Under the pieces are notes generated by a model, which searched no databases, was not told where the DNA came from, and saw only the letters and a program-made list of their open reading frames with translations. Made by a program: the position numbers and the translations under genes. A stretch of DNA of 64,000 nucleotides from Larix kaempferi (taxonomy: Eukaryota > Streptophyta > Pinopsida > Pinales > Pinaceae), in the NCBI GenBank assembly GCA_027924585.1, contig BSBM01001138.1, positions 6,620,001 to 6,684,000 of the forward strand. The letters are read 5' to 3'. Of this stretch, positions 34,583 to 45,881 are shown piece by piece. The stretch's first letter is position 1, and each line of letters starts with the position of its first letter.

Positions 34583-35230
34583 TGTTAAATTTTCTGAATT
34601 TACTTCAATATGATCTAGGATCTTAACTGAGAGAACAACATGTACAGCATATCTACAGCATATCAATCATGGAGACAATAATGCAAGCACACAAGAGACA
34701 CAAAGATTTACTTGGGGAAAACCATAAAGGTGAAAAACCCCAATAACTTCCTCAGAGATAGATAGAGCAATGATACAACCAACCAAGAGATAGACATAAC
34801 CTAGAAGCAGATCCTCCTCCTCCATAAGTGCGCCTCTCCTCCTTGAGAGCATGTGTGAGAAGTGAGTGAGTAAATAGAGTGCCTCCCGCACTCTATTTAT
34901 ACTTGACTTGACTTGCCTTTTTACCTAACTCATGTAGGCTCGAACTTAACCACATAATATAATACTGACTGGGCCGACCCCCAATAGGGTGGTCTAATAA
35001 CCCTTTGACCCACATGGCCGACCCCCAATAGGGTGGTCTAATAACCCTTTGACCCACATGACTTATACAGGGCCGACCCCAAACAAGGTGGTCTAATAAC
35101 CCATCAAGTATAAGTTACGACACTTACAATATAAATGACGACACTTCCGTATAGAGGAATAATAACATCTCTATAGGAATACAATATACATATATGTGAA
35201 ATACATTCCGAAGTTACATATACATCAACA
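34583..35230 (-). repeat. Copia-2 5' LTR with 44-bp internal duplication
   Basis: 648 bp. Relative to the 3' LTR it holds one extra 44-bp unit (ggccgacccccaatagg... to cccacat) near 34973-35060. TATA box at 34894-34901 (minus strand). Confidence 0.95.
34871..34899 (-). promoter_or_regulatory. perfect inverted repeat at the Copia-2 TATA box
   Basis: taaatagagtgc and gcactctattta form perfect 12-bp arms around ctccc. The position relative to the TATA box is as in Copia-1 but the inner stem bases differ, with both sides changed. Confidence 0.7.
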
Positions 35231-35235
35231 ATTGG

Positions 35236-36149
35236 GGAGTTGGAAGGTCAATATACTTGGCATGACTCAATGAAGGTCGAATTGGAGTGGAAGAATAACT
35301 CCCATGGAAGAGGAAGAGGCATTTGAGAGATATTGACACTTGGGCTAGATTCCCTAGCTTCTATATTGACAACAATGATGAAGATGCTATGACACATATG
35401 ACACAAATCAGACCTGAATGCTGACATCTGACATATATGACATGTTAGGACTAAAACTAGCCTCTAAGAAGACGCACAAGGGAGTTAGGGAAGCCAAAGA
35501 GACACCCATTCGAAATGAGGGAAGATGGAGACTATGAATTGTTGGATAAGTGGCACACATTGGAATCTCTTCCCAACTTGAGTTGGCATGAATCTTTTGG
35601 AAGGAATTCAAACCATGGAGGACTTGAGAAGTTTATAAAATATAAGAACAAAGAAGGTGAGTGGATTTTGATCATTTCTTATTTTGCATATTGGAGAGCA
35701 TAGCTTGTCCATGCTTGTGGAGTGTTTACTCTACTTGCCTTAGTACCAATTTCGAGGGTGAAAGATTCCCATCCTAATTGGAAATTGGAGAGGCCATTCA
35801 GAACTTTAATTTGGAGATTCAATGGAGTCATTTGTTGCAGGTTGAAGCTACAGGGCTGCTCATGACATTCTCTTCTTCAACTTGTTTCCACACCTTTCTC
35901 ACTTTTCTCTTCATATTTTGGCTCTTGGAGGAAGGGCGCACTTGGTGAGATGCTGATCTCTTTAGGGAAGCTATTCTGGCCCCATTTATTTGTAATATGG
36001 TGTATCTAATTTGTATTTTATGCACAGAATATTCTCAAGTCGAAATACCAAGTGAAACTATTTCAAGATACCAAACAATGTCTAAATGGTGCCATTTTCC
36101 TCACATCTTGTTATGAAAGCTTGAAGTTGCTTTATTTCAACTTATATCA
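35236..36149 (+). repeat. 3' LTR of the Gypsy element, right part
   Basis: Continues the LTR begun at 27671 and ends cttatatca. Open frames inside it are LTR sequence, not genes. Confidence 0.9.
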
Positions 36150-37417
36150 ATTCATATTTGTAATTTTTATGATGTATGGAGAGTAATTAATGTACTGAAT
36201 AAGTTTAATATACATTGCCTAAGCGTTTGGAACATAAATCTCGAATTTCACAGTGAATGGTGAAGTTTTCCTATCATTTCCCCCTAGGTGAAGACATGTC
36301 CACAAACCTCTGATTTATGGAAGTTGCAGAAGCCTTTAGAAAGTGATTTATGATGAATTTGGGAGCCCATTGAAGTACTTTAATAATTCCATGTATCTTT
36401 TCTTAAATTTGGGAGGGTCTTACTGTATTTGGAAAGCCATTTTTGTCACCTACCCTTGGGGGTTTTGAACCTCGAATTGACTAGTAAAATTCCCTATTTT
36501 TCCCTAATTGTAAATGAATGTTGCAGAAGTATTTTGAGAGTGTACAAGAATCCATCAGCCTCATTTGTAGACATTTGGGAGCATTGGAGTCATAACTAGT
36601 CTAATGGTCGAATTGATCAAAAATTGCCATTTTTCCAAATTTATTAAAAGGGGACACTACACTTTTATAGCTTTCTTAGGGGTTTAGGGTTATCTAGAAC
36701 CTTCCCCACTCAACCAACTTTTTTGTTTTTTAATTTTTTTTTTAATGGCCTCTTAGGTGTCATTATATAGTTCTATACCGAACTAGTCAAAACCGGACCA
36801 GAACCGGTAAAACCAGCTAGAATCGACTGGTTCCGTATGAAACCGGTCGGAACCGGTCATTTCTGGGTTGAGACACCAATTTGAACCGGCCGAACTGGTC
36901 ATTTTTGTCAGTTCCAATTTGATTTTTTAACCTTGACCAAGCCGTGAGAGTGGTGTGGTGGGTCGAGACCCATAGAGGAGCTGTGGAGGCTGTGGAGCAT
37001 TAGAGGAGTTGAGATTCACTAGAGGAAACTGTTAGAGCAGGATTCCATCAATGTAGCAGATATTTAGAGGCTTGGAGAATCATTAGAGAAGTGGAAAACT
37101 AGTAGTAGAAGAGCCATGACAATAGTCCTAGTATTTGCATTTTTATTTGGTGATTGTAATGTCGCTGCAATAACAGCCATTAGAGACTTGTGTTGTCCCA
37201 TCCATAATAAAATATCCATATCGTCTTTCTCTCATTTTATGTGTATTTGATCGTTTGCAAAAAATGTTTGATGAAATGTCTACTTGAGAATATATGCAAA
37301 GTGCTTAAGAAAGTCCTAAATGAATATACATGCAAACTGTTTGACGAAATCACACAACTAACACAACAAATTTGCCTAGTATTGAGTTCAGGATGTTTCA
37401 ATGATGATGTGGGTCAA
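36150..37417. other. unassigned sequence
   Basis: No gene recognised. Contains the accggt-rich cluster at 36791-36900 and a run of T near 36720-36750. Confidence 0.5.
36791..36900. repeat. cluster of aaccgg motifs
   Basis: aaccgg occurs five times in about 110 bp, three times as palindromic accggt, with ggttc and ctggtc between. It is denser than the surrounding AT-rich DNA would give by chance. Function unknown. Confidence 0.6.
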
Positions 37418-37700
37418 GGTAATTTTTAGGGGCGAAATTTCATCAATTGGCTATTTTTTGGGTTTTTTTCAAAAAATAAATTCGCTATTTGGGCATTTTT
37501 ATTCTCTAATATCACCTATATTTACATAAAATATGTTTTTTTATCATAATATTTGCCAAAAATTACATTTTTCAGTAGTAACTTGTATGTTTCATATTTA
37601 ATATCCACCTACCTGTCTATATATATGTTTTTTCCAATCTAAAATAATCGCCTAGAATACTACACTTAAGTATACTTAAGGGAACCTATAAGGCTTAACA
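37418..37700 (-). mobile_element. probable third copy of the ~285-bp TIR element
   Basis: Begins aatttttaggggcgaaattt and goes on with ggctatttttt and aaattcgc, as in copies A and B. Its far end has ctacacttaag where they have ctacactttaag. Length is right. TIR ends are eroded and the outer limits are approximate. Confidence 0.45.
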
Positions 37701-37909
37701 TTGATAGGTATTGATCTTGGTTTTACTTCAATTATATCAATATGCTTAATCTCTCTTTTTGGTGGAAGCTCCATGGGTGGATCTTGAAATACCTTTTTTT
37801 TGTTTTTGGATTATTTCATAAGTCGCTGGTTGTGTGGGGTTAACTAATTCTAAGGCTAGTAGCTCCATTTTGTTTCATTGTATCATATAAGTTGGTGCTC
37901 CTTTATGGA

Positions 37910-38000
37910 CTAAGTCACTTGACACGAGGACACGAGACACAAAAATATGAGTGTTCGACACAAACATAGTGACCCCCGAAATCAGGACACGAAGGACACA
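37910..38000 (-). repeat. subterminal gacacg repeats, 3' end of the hAT element
   Basis: Repeated gacacga/gacacaa motifs, probable transposase binding sites by analogy with other hAT elements. They lie inside the left TIR. Confidence 0.6.
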
Positions 38001-38380
38001 TTTTATATATATATATATATATTTAAAAATATATTAAAATTTAAAAATATAGACATATAGATCCAATTTTTTTTAGAAACTAGAACATTTACAAATATTC
38101 AATAGAAAAATAGAAATTAGAATCAATACACATTAATGATTACGCATTTGTAATTGTCATTCACAAATCACAATGAGACACGGATGCATTGAAATTTGAT
38201 AGGCATTGGGAAATAGCTCAAGATATCGTACCATATTTCTCATTAAGTCATCAAAATCAAAATGTATTACATAGATATCGGAATGCCACTGGGCACTGGA
38301 AAATGCCAAAATATTCTAAAGTAGTAAACTCTAATAGTAAATATAAAAAGGGGTAGATCAAGATGGAAGAATCTCATCTG

Positions 38381-39700
38381 TCAATAGTCCTCCTCCATGC
38401 CTGAATCAACAAACTCACCACTCTCCTCTTCCTCCTCCTCCCCCTCCTCTCTGCCCATCTGACAATCTACATCTATTGGTGTGGAGGATGACCCCTCCAT
38501 GAAAGGATCACCATCATCAAAAGTACCCGGCTCTAGCATTGGATCATTAGGATCCATGTTGGCTAATGCCAAATTAGTACTGCTATCCAAACCCATATCA
38601 TCAGGAAAGACATCTCACATATTTTTCTTTCCCTTCACCCACTCCTCCCTCTTCCTGTAAATAAGATGAAGGTTGGAGTGCACATACACCATCGTCCTTG
38701 CCTTGGACTGCTCAAGTCTTCTCTTCTCCAAACTCTACAAGTTCCCATATGTGCTCCAATTCCTCTCACAACAAGAGGATGATGTAACTTTAGAGATGAC
38801 CCTCAAGGCTAACTTCTGTAGAATAGGGCATGTTTCCCCATGAGTTTCCCACCAAACATAGGGTTTCTTAACCCCCCTGTCTCTAAGCACATCATAGCCT
38901 CCAAATATCCCAGTGGAAGTGGAAAACTCTACAAATCCTTCCTCCACCTCGTCAAGTAAGTCTCTATCCTGAAATAGCCATCTAAATGCTATCTTCCTCC
39001 CATGTGAAATCTCTCCATCCATGTGAGGAGGGACTCTGTGTGAGGGCCTCGGTCCACCAATGAGACATTCCTGACTATAGAGCTTGGGGTTCAAGGAGTG
39101 GGACAAGCAATGCAAAGGTGTGCAATTCTTATCCCAGCTGGAGATAAGAATATCCTGAATGGTGGACCATAAGTTCTCCGTCGAGGTCCCATACTCGAGA
39201 CACTCATTCTCCATAACAATGGACCTCATGGAATCAATCATGGAATCCCACCCCTCATAAACATCTTGCTAAGATGGGTTGGTCCATGTATGCAAACTGC
39301 AACAAAGAAATGAATGGCTCCATGATCTTATTGCTAAGATCTACCCTCTCCCACCAACCATCATCTAACACCGTGTCCTTCACCTTTTTTGAAGCAATAT
39401 GATCTGTCTTTCTCCAAAAAGACCAAAATCTGAAATCACCATGGACCCAAGAGCGGTTTTGAACTCCCTCAACCTCTTGAGCATGATGACTGAGGAAGCA
39501 AACCGAGTATCTGCAATCTTCGACAATGAAAGTTGTGTGTACTTTTTGTATATGGTGAGGGAATTTGTGTGGTTTTGTACAAAGTTACAGATATGGCGTG
39601 CATCCTCAATAAGGTTTCCAATCCATGTCACATCTGAAGCAATGGATTTCAGTGCTAAAGTCAAGGAAAGGACAATGCAAGGTGTCCAAAAAACCTTTAA
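38381..39700 (-). pseudogene. hAT transposase, C-terminal part (catalytic remainder and dimerisation domain)
   Basis: Resumes the transposase after a presumed intron at about 39693 with VFWTPCIVLSLTLALKSI. A helix-rich middle follows, with ADTRFASSVIMLKRL (~39540). The hAT C-terminal dimerisation region (~38735-38830) has KPYVWWETHGETCPILQKLA and SSSCCERNWSTY. The end is acidic and stops at 38381. Stops after LLQKR (~39380) and after STYGNL (~38735), plus a frame change between 39380 and 39241, make it non-functional. It completes the N-terminal part at 48884-49970 on the other side of the Gypsy insertion. The enzyme would cut and paste the element using the gacacg-rich ends. Confidence 0.85.
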
Positions 39701-39822
39701 GATCAATAAAAGCAAGTATAAATGACTCTACAACATTAACAACTCAAATGAGTCAAAGACACGTAGATGAATCATGAATCTTGTGATAAATTCAAGCAAT
39801 GAGCAAATTATAAATGAAAGGT

Positions 39823-41418
39823 TGTAACGTTCCCTCCCATCATACCAGCATGATCGAGAGGACGTGGTGCTAAAACCGGGCAATTAGCCCCCATTTACTT
39901 CTAACTAAGCATTCACATAGTATAAAAATTCATATAGAAATGTAAAATTCATTAGCACATCCATAATACATTCAAGATATTGATCAAAGAAATAATTGCA
40001 AAGTTAAAACACAAGGGAATACTTATCTTGACAAAGTAGTCCCAAGCAACTGGCTATGCAACTGCAACGTTCCACCCAACCATAGGCCAGTTGTGCTTAT
40101 CAACCTCTTGATACAACTGCCACCCCCGAGCTGGGCATGATCTCTACAAGGAACCAGGGAACAGCAGACTCACACATAGCCAAGCATACACCAAGATGAG
40201 CCAAGCCAATCTGCAATTGGGTTTATCAGGCTGCTAGGACATGGAAGGGAAGAATTGCTAAGCTAGTACGCTCAACCACACAGCTATGGATACCCCTCCC
40301 AGATCTATTCAGCTTGGCACTCACAATGCCTACACACCCAACACAAGGAAGTATTCTCTTCACTGCCACACAGTCCCTCAAGCCATACCTTCCTTTCTAG
40401 TGCTCTCAGGGTGTGCATAGAAAAGTAGCCAAAGCCCTCTTGATCTTCTTGAGAGGTTACTCCCTCTACTAGGTTTATCAAGCCAATTATGTCCACTACC
40501 AGTCCAAGGTTCTTGCTCACAGATTCAAATCAAAACCAGGATGCACATCACAATAGAACCACACTTATTGGGCATGGTAAAACGTTTTTACAGTGAGATA
40601 CCCAAAGATGGGGTTTTCATTAGCTTCAAGAAAACGTGGGAAACCCAAAAACGAAACTGGAAGATGGGGAACAACACTGGGAAGCCAAATCCATTTTTAG
40701 AAAAACGTCCATGGAAATTCTGGGGCAAAAACGGCCTCCATAACAGTCCCCAAATCGTGGCCCTTCTCTCCCAGCTACTGTATATACAAAAACGAACTCC
40801 CAGGCATGGAAAAATGCAGAGAATGGATGAAAAACGTGTAGGGAAAGACCCAACTAGCTCCAACTGCGTGAGAGATGAAAGACTAACTGTTCAGAATCCC
40901 TTTGGGCACCATTTCGTGGGTGTTTTCTTGCCCAAGGAGACAAAACACGATTTCCCAGGTTGATGGCTTTCCCATGCACGAAATTGGCTGACATACCTCT
41001 TCATTCCCAAGGCATTAACTACCTCAACCAATTCTTGGAAGAATTAAATGATTGGGTCCATAACCCAAAATGGGTAGTTGGTGGTTTATGGGTTTTCTCA
41101 TTGACACATGGATTAACACCATTGGCTCAAGGTTTGAATAATTTCCCTCCCTATTCCTTGTAGTGATCATGCCCCATCTCTTTTGTTGCATTGCATAGCT
41201 AGTTGTGGGTTTTTCCATTAAAATTCGTATTTACATGATGTCTTATTTACATTGTGCCCATCTCGCACAAGAACCATAGGCATCTATTTTTAATTGCCGA
41301 TACATAAAATGCTAAATCAATGGTGGGGCCTTGGCCTTGAGCTCCTCACCATGATCAAATTACAATATTTACATCATTTACGATTTAATACAAAGGGGGT
41401 CAAAATGGGGACATTACA
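39823..41418 (-). repeat. chromovirus 3' LTR
   Basis: In plus orientation tgtaacgttccc...ggacattaca. Lacks the 27-bp stretch found in the other LTR near 47305. Several overlapping open frames within it (e.g. 40541-40963) recur in the other LTR and are not genes. Confidence 0.95.
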
Positions 41419-41431
41419 TTCCCCTCCCCTT
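41419..41431 (-). other. polypurine tract of the chromovirus
   Basis: ttcccctcccctt on the plus strand reads aaggggaggggaa on the element's strand, touching the 3' LTR. Confidence 0.9.
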
Positions 41432-41446
41432 ACATTAGCACTGTCC

Positions 41447-44400
41447 TCAGTGCTCATCAAAATTGAACAAAAATGGATATGCCACCCTCATGGCATCCTC
41501 CAACTCCCATGTAGCCTCATCGAGACCGTAGTGCTTCCATTGCACATTTACCTGTCCGATGGCTCGGTTCCGGAGCAATGTTACTTTCTTGTCTAGGATG
41601 CACAACAGATCGGTTTGGAATTCTCCCTCGGGTTCCACCTGGATCACATCCCAATTAATCACATGGTTAGGATCATGTACATATTTCTTAAGCAAAGAGA
41701 CATGAAAAACATTATGAGCTTTAGTGCTAGCAGGAAATGCAAGTCTATATGCAACTGGTCATATTCTTTCGAGCACTTCAAATGGCCCACAATATCTAGG
41801 TGATAGCTTGGCACATCTCCCAAGCTTCAAGGAACTCTTCCTTGATCTCACTCTAAGATATACATGATCCCTAACATTGAATTCCCTATGCACTCTATGT
41901 TTATCTACATAGCTTTTCTGTCTATCCTGGGCTACTTTTAAATTTTGTCTGATCTTGGCAACTTCTTGCTCCATTTCCTTAAGCAATTCTGGCCCAAGTA
42001 CAATTCTGTTCACTGGATTGTCCCAAGTCACTGGTGTCCTACACCTTCTGCCGTACAAAGCCTCATAAGTACTCATTCCCAATGATGCTTGTTGCCCATT
42101 GTTATATGCAAATTCTACCAAGTGTAGATAATCCTCCCACTTGGATGGTTTGTCCATTACATACATGCGGAGCATGTCTTCAAGCACCCGATTTACTCTT
42201 TCGGTTTGACCATCTGTTTGAGGATGGTATGCGGTACTAAAGCTTAGCTGTGTACCCAAATATGCAAAGAGACCTTTCCAAAAATTGGAAGTGAACTTGG
42301 TATCCCTGTCAGAAATTATTGCCTTAGGCAGCCCATGTAATCTGAAAATTTCCTTCACAAAAATATTTGCAATGGCATCAGCTTTATGTGTGGATTTAAC
42401 TGGTTTGAAATGTGCTGCCTTTGTTAACTTGTCCACCACAACCATGATGGAATCATGTTGTCTCTTAGTAATTGGCAATCCTGTAATAAAATCCATGGAT
42501 ATTACTTCCCATTTCCATTCTGGAATTGGCACTGGAAGCAATAAACCTGCTGGATGTTGGTGTTCACTCTTCACCTGTTGACATTCCATGCACTTAGAAA
42601 TGTATTCAGCGACATCCTTCTTCATGCCTGGCCAGAAATAATATTTCCTTGCTGTAGCAATTGTTTTCTGATATCTTGGGTGACCAGAGTATGGAGCTTT
42701 ATGGATTGCATCCATAACCATTCTCCTCAAATCTGTCGTATTTGGAATATAGACTCTATTCTTATAAATGAGAAGTTCGCCTTCTTCTAAATGATAGCCT
42801 TCATACTTCTTTTCAAGGTTTTGCCGCTGCAATTTGCCCTTTATCTGCTCATACACTTCATCCTCAACCATATGGTTAACAATCTGCTGCTTCAAATCTG
42901 GTTGGCAAGTACTAAGTGCTGCCGCATGCATTTCCTGTACCTTCCTGCTGAGTGCATCAGCCACCTTGTTTTCTTTCCCTTTTATGTGTTTGATCTCAAA
43001 ATCAAATTCACACAAAAATTCCAACCATCTAGCTTGCCTAGCATTTAAAGTTGGTTGATCAAACAAGTATTTTAGACCACAATGGTCTGTCCTTAACTCA
43101 AATTTTCTTCCCATTATGTAATGCCTCCACATATTTAAAGCATGTACTATGGCTGCAAGTTATATATCATGGGTAGCATAGTTCTTCTCATGCTCCTTCA
43201 ACATTCTTGACTCATAGCATATCACGTGGTTGTCTTGCATAAGAACTCCTCCAAGTCCTTGATTGCATGCATCGGTACACACCACAAAGTCTTTTTCTGG
43301 GTCTGCAATCTTCAAAATAGGTGCACTTGTAAGAAGATTCTTCAACGATTGAAAACTTTCCTCACATCTTGGTGACCATTCAAACTTTATCCCCTTCTTT
43401 TGCAAAGAAGTGATCGGGTTTGCAACCTTGGAGAATCCTTCGATAAACCTCCTGTAGTACCCAGCAAGGCCCATAAAAGATATCACATCAGTCACATTCC
43501 TTGGAGTTGGCCAATTCATAATGGCTTCAATCTTCTCAGAGTCTACAGATATTCCTTCGTCGGAGATGATGTGACCCAAATAATGAATTCTATCTTTATA
43601 AAAGTCACATTTGCTCAACTTGGCATATAGGTTATGCTCCCTTCGTAATTGCATTGTCATTCTCAAATGTTATTCATGCTCTTCTTCATTCTTAGAATAG
43701 ATGAGAATGTCGTCTAGGAATACAAGAACAAACTTGTCCAAATATTTGCTAAAAACATTATTCATGAGACACATGAATGTAGCTGGTGCATTTGTGAGAC
43801 CGAATGGTACCACTACAAACTCATAGTGTCCATACCTTGTTCTAAAGGTTGTCTTATGAATATCTTCTTCTTTGATTCTTACCTGATGGTAACCAGACCT
43901 CAAGTCAATATTTGAAAATACCTTTGCTCCTCTCATTTGGTCAAAAAGGTCATTAATTCGGGGCAATGGGTATTTGTTCTTTACAATGACTTTGTTCAAC
44001 TGCCTGTAGTCAATACATAACCTGAGTGTTCCATCTTTCTTTTTCACAAATAGAACAGGTGCTCCCCACGGGGACACACTTGGCCTAATATATTTCTTTT
44101 CCAGCAACTCTTGTAATTGCATCTTCAATTCTAGCAATTCCGGTGTACTCATCCTATAGGGTGTTTTAGACACTGGTGCCGCTCCTGGCACAAGTTCAAT
44201 TGTAAAGTCAATGTCTCTCTTTGGAGGAAGTCCTGGGATCTCATTGGGAAAAACATCCCTGAATTCTTGCAATACATGATAGTCCTCCAATTTAAGAGTT
44301 TCACTCTCTGCTGCCTCTAAAACGTGGGCTGCATACAGTTGACATCCCTTCCTACAGAACTTCTTCAGTTGCATGGCTGAAACCTGTCTAACAGAAGTCA

Positions 44401-45881
44401 CCTTTGGAATTCCTTTTACAACCCTCGGGTTTCCTTCTTCATCCATGCATTCAAATGTCTTATTGTAGCAGTCAAGTTTAACCCTATGTGCTTCTAACCA
44501 ATCCATTCCAATGAGAATATCGTAGGAACCTAATGGAAAAATATTCAGATCTGCATAGGTGAATAGTCCATCCATCTCTAATGGACATTTCTCTACTATT
44601 TCACTAACTTTTCTCTTGGTTCCAGTGGCTAGTTGAACTAACCATGATTTACTATGCTTTAATTTTTTGAAAGCACAAATCTCAACAATTCTAGGAGTGA
44701 CATAACTGTGAGTAGATCCAGGATCAATCAAAATAGAAACAGATTGCTTAGCAATCTTACCTTCAACTTCAACCACAGTTGATTGATGATCTGCTTGGCG
44801 GTCGTCTACTGCTGCATAGATTCTAGGGATTGTCCTTGCCACTTGACCCACAGTTCCAGCTCCTTGGATGTTGTGAACTTGATTTGCATTCCCATTCCTA
44901 TGTGGACAGTTCCTAAGCATGTGGTCTCCTCCACAACCCCAACATTGAAGTGGTTCTCTTGGTTCCTTTGGATCTCTTGGCTTGTCTCCCATCATCCTAG
45001 TTGGCTTAGTCACAACCTGTGATGGTTTCCTTTGCTGATTCCGGAATTGAGGAGGCTTGAACCTCTTCTTCCTTTGATCAAACTTTTCATTTTTCTTATC
45101 CTTCCATGCCTTATGGAATTCTGATTTGCTTCTGTTATGATCAAAGTAATACTTATCCTTTCTTATGGCCTCCTCTAGAGTTTGAGGTTCATCGAACTCA
45201 ATTCTATCTTTATATGACTGGGGCAGTCCACTTAGGAAACGCTGAATTTTGACCTTATCATCTCGAATATACTTGACATACCTCAGCAGCTCCAAGAACT
45301 TGTTTGCATATTCTTCCATGGTCGATTGTCCCAATCTCAGCTCATGGAACTCTTTGATCTTATCATCATAGTACCTATCAGAGAGGTACTTCTGCTTGAA
45401 GAATTTCTTGAACTGCTTCCACACAATCTTCCTTTCATTGATCTTCTTCACTTGCCTGGTGTTCCCACCATATAGATGCTCTTCCATTCAAGTTGAAGAT
45501 GGCTACCCTTGCCTTCATATTTCCCGAGTAGTCTTGGACTTGGAAATACTTTCTCATCCCAAGAAGCCAAGCCTCAGCTTCTTGACCGGACTTTATCTCT
45601 CCATCAAATGTAGGAGGTTTTGCCTTCTTAAATTCCCCATGTGAATTGTTCTTGTAGTGCTTCTTCCTCTTACTCATGCGAGATGAAGAGCTTGAACCCT
45701 CAATGGATTCTTCAGAGTCAGATGATTCATTAGAGGAGGTTTCTGGAGTATATGTTCTATCTGTAGAAACTCTTCTTGGGCTACTGGCCCTCTTGCGGGA
45801 ATTCCTTCTAGAGCTACTCCCACCCCTTTCTAGATTTGATATCTGATGCCCAGAGTTTATTTTCCTTTGGATGTCTGTCAA
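41447..45881 (-). pseudogene. chromovirus gag-pol polyprotein (about 1,480 codons) with four lesions
   Basis: One polyprotein. Gag core: [13 protein letters not shown] (~45490). Knuckle: [13 protein letters not shown] (~44940). Protease: [13 protein letters not shown] (~44730; DPG in place of DSG). [11 protein letters not shown] (~44010) and [12 protein letters not shown] (~43710). RNase H: DFVVCTDACNQGLGG (~43280) and RTDHCGLKYL. Integrase: H-H-C-C finger (HKAPYSGHPRYQ, CMECQQVK) and the triad D (SMDFITG), D (ISDRDTKF), E (DGQTERVN), with GPF at ~41775. Chromodomain: CILDKKVTLLRN and DEATWELEDAM (~41500), expected to target marked heterochromatin. Lesions: a 2-nt loss in gag near 45475, nonsense codons at ~43667 and ~43133 (TAA), and TGA at 41759. 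Otherwise the frame is continuous and the domains are full-length. Confidence 0.95.

Larger units (their letters stand above)
27970..35230 (-). mobile_element. Copia-2: young, coding-defective Ty1/Copia retrotransposon
   Basis: Complete minus-strand element of 7261 bp with TSD attgg (27965-27969 and 35231-35235), PBS (34571-34582) and purine tract (28574-28583). Its LTRs are 604 and 648 bp; apart from a 44-bp tandem duplication in the latter I find only three base differences (~99.5%). It shares with Copia-1 the missing integrase, the intron-like replacement and the RT deletion, and has lost more: most of gag and another piece of RT. It is therefore recent yet unable to encode its own movement. 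Confidence 0.95.
25179..36149 (+). mobile_element. Gypsy gag-protease element, 3' LTR split by Copia-2
   Basis: Two LTRs of about 1.21 kb (25179-26389 and 27671-27969 joined to 35236-36149) enclose only 1.28 kb of internal DNA that encodes gag and protease. RT, RNase H and integrase are absent, so this is a non-autonomous, TR-GAG-like derivative. No PBS is recognised after the 5' LTR; the gag frame runs straight out of the LTR. Flanks are atttt and attca, not a clean duplication. LTRs differ at an estimated few percent. Copia-2 inserted into the 3' LTR at attgg. Removing Copia-2 and one attgg gives a 1213-bp LTR, matching its partner. Confidence 0.8.

Noticed and set aside
40541-40963. 140-codon plus-strand ORF, repeated at 47919-48341
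   Set aside because: Lies wholly inside both chromovirus LTRs, antisense to the element, and has no domain.
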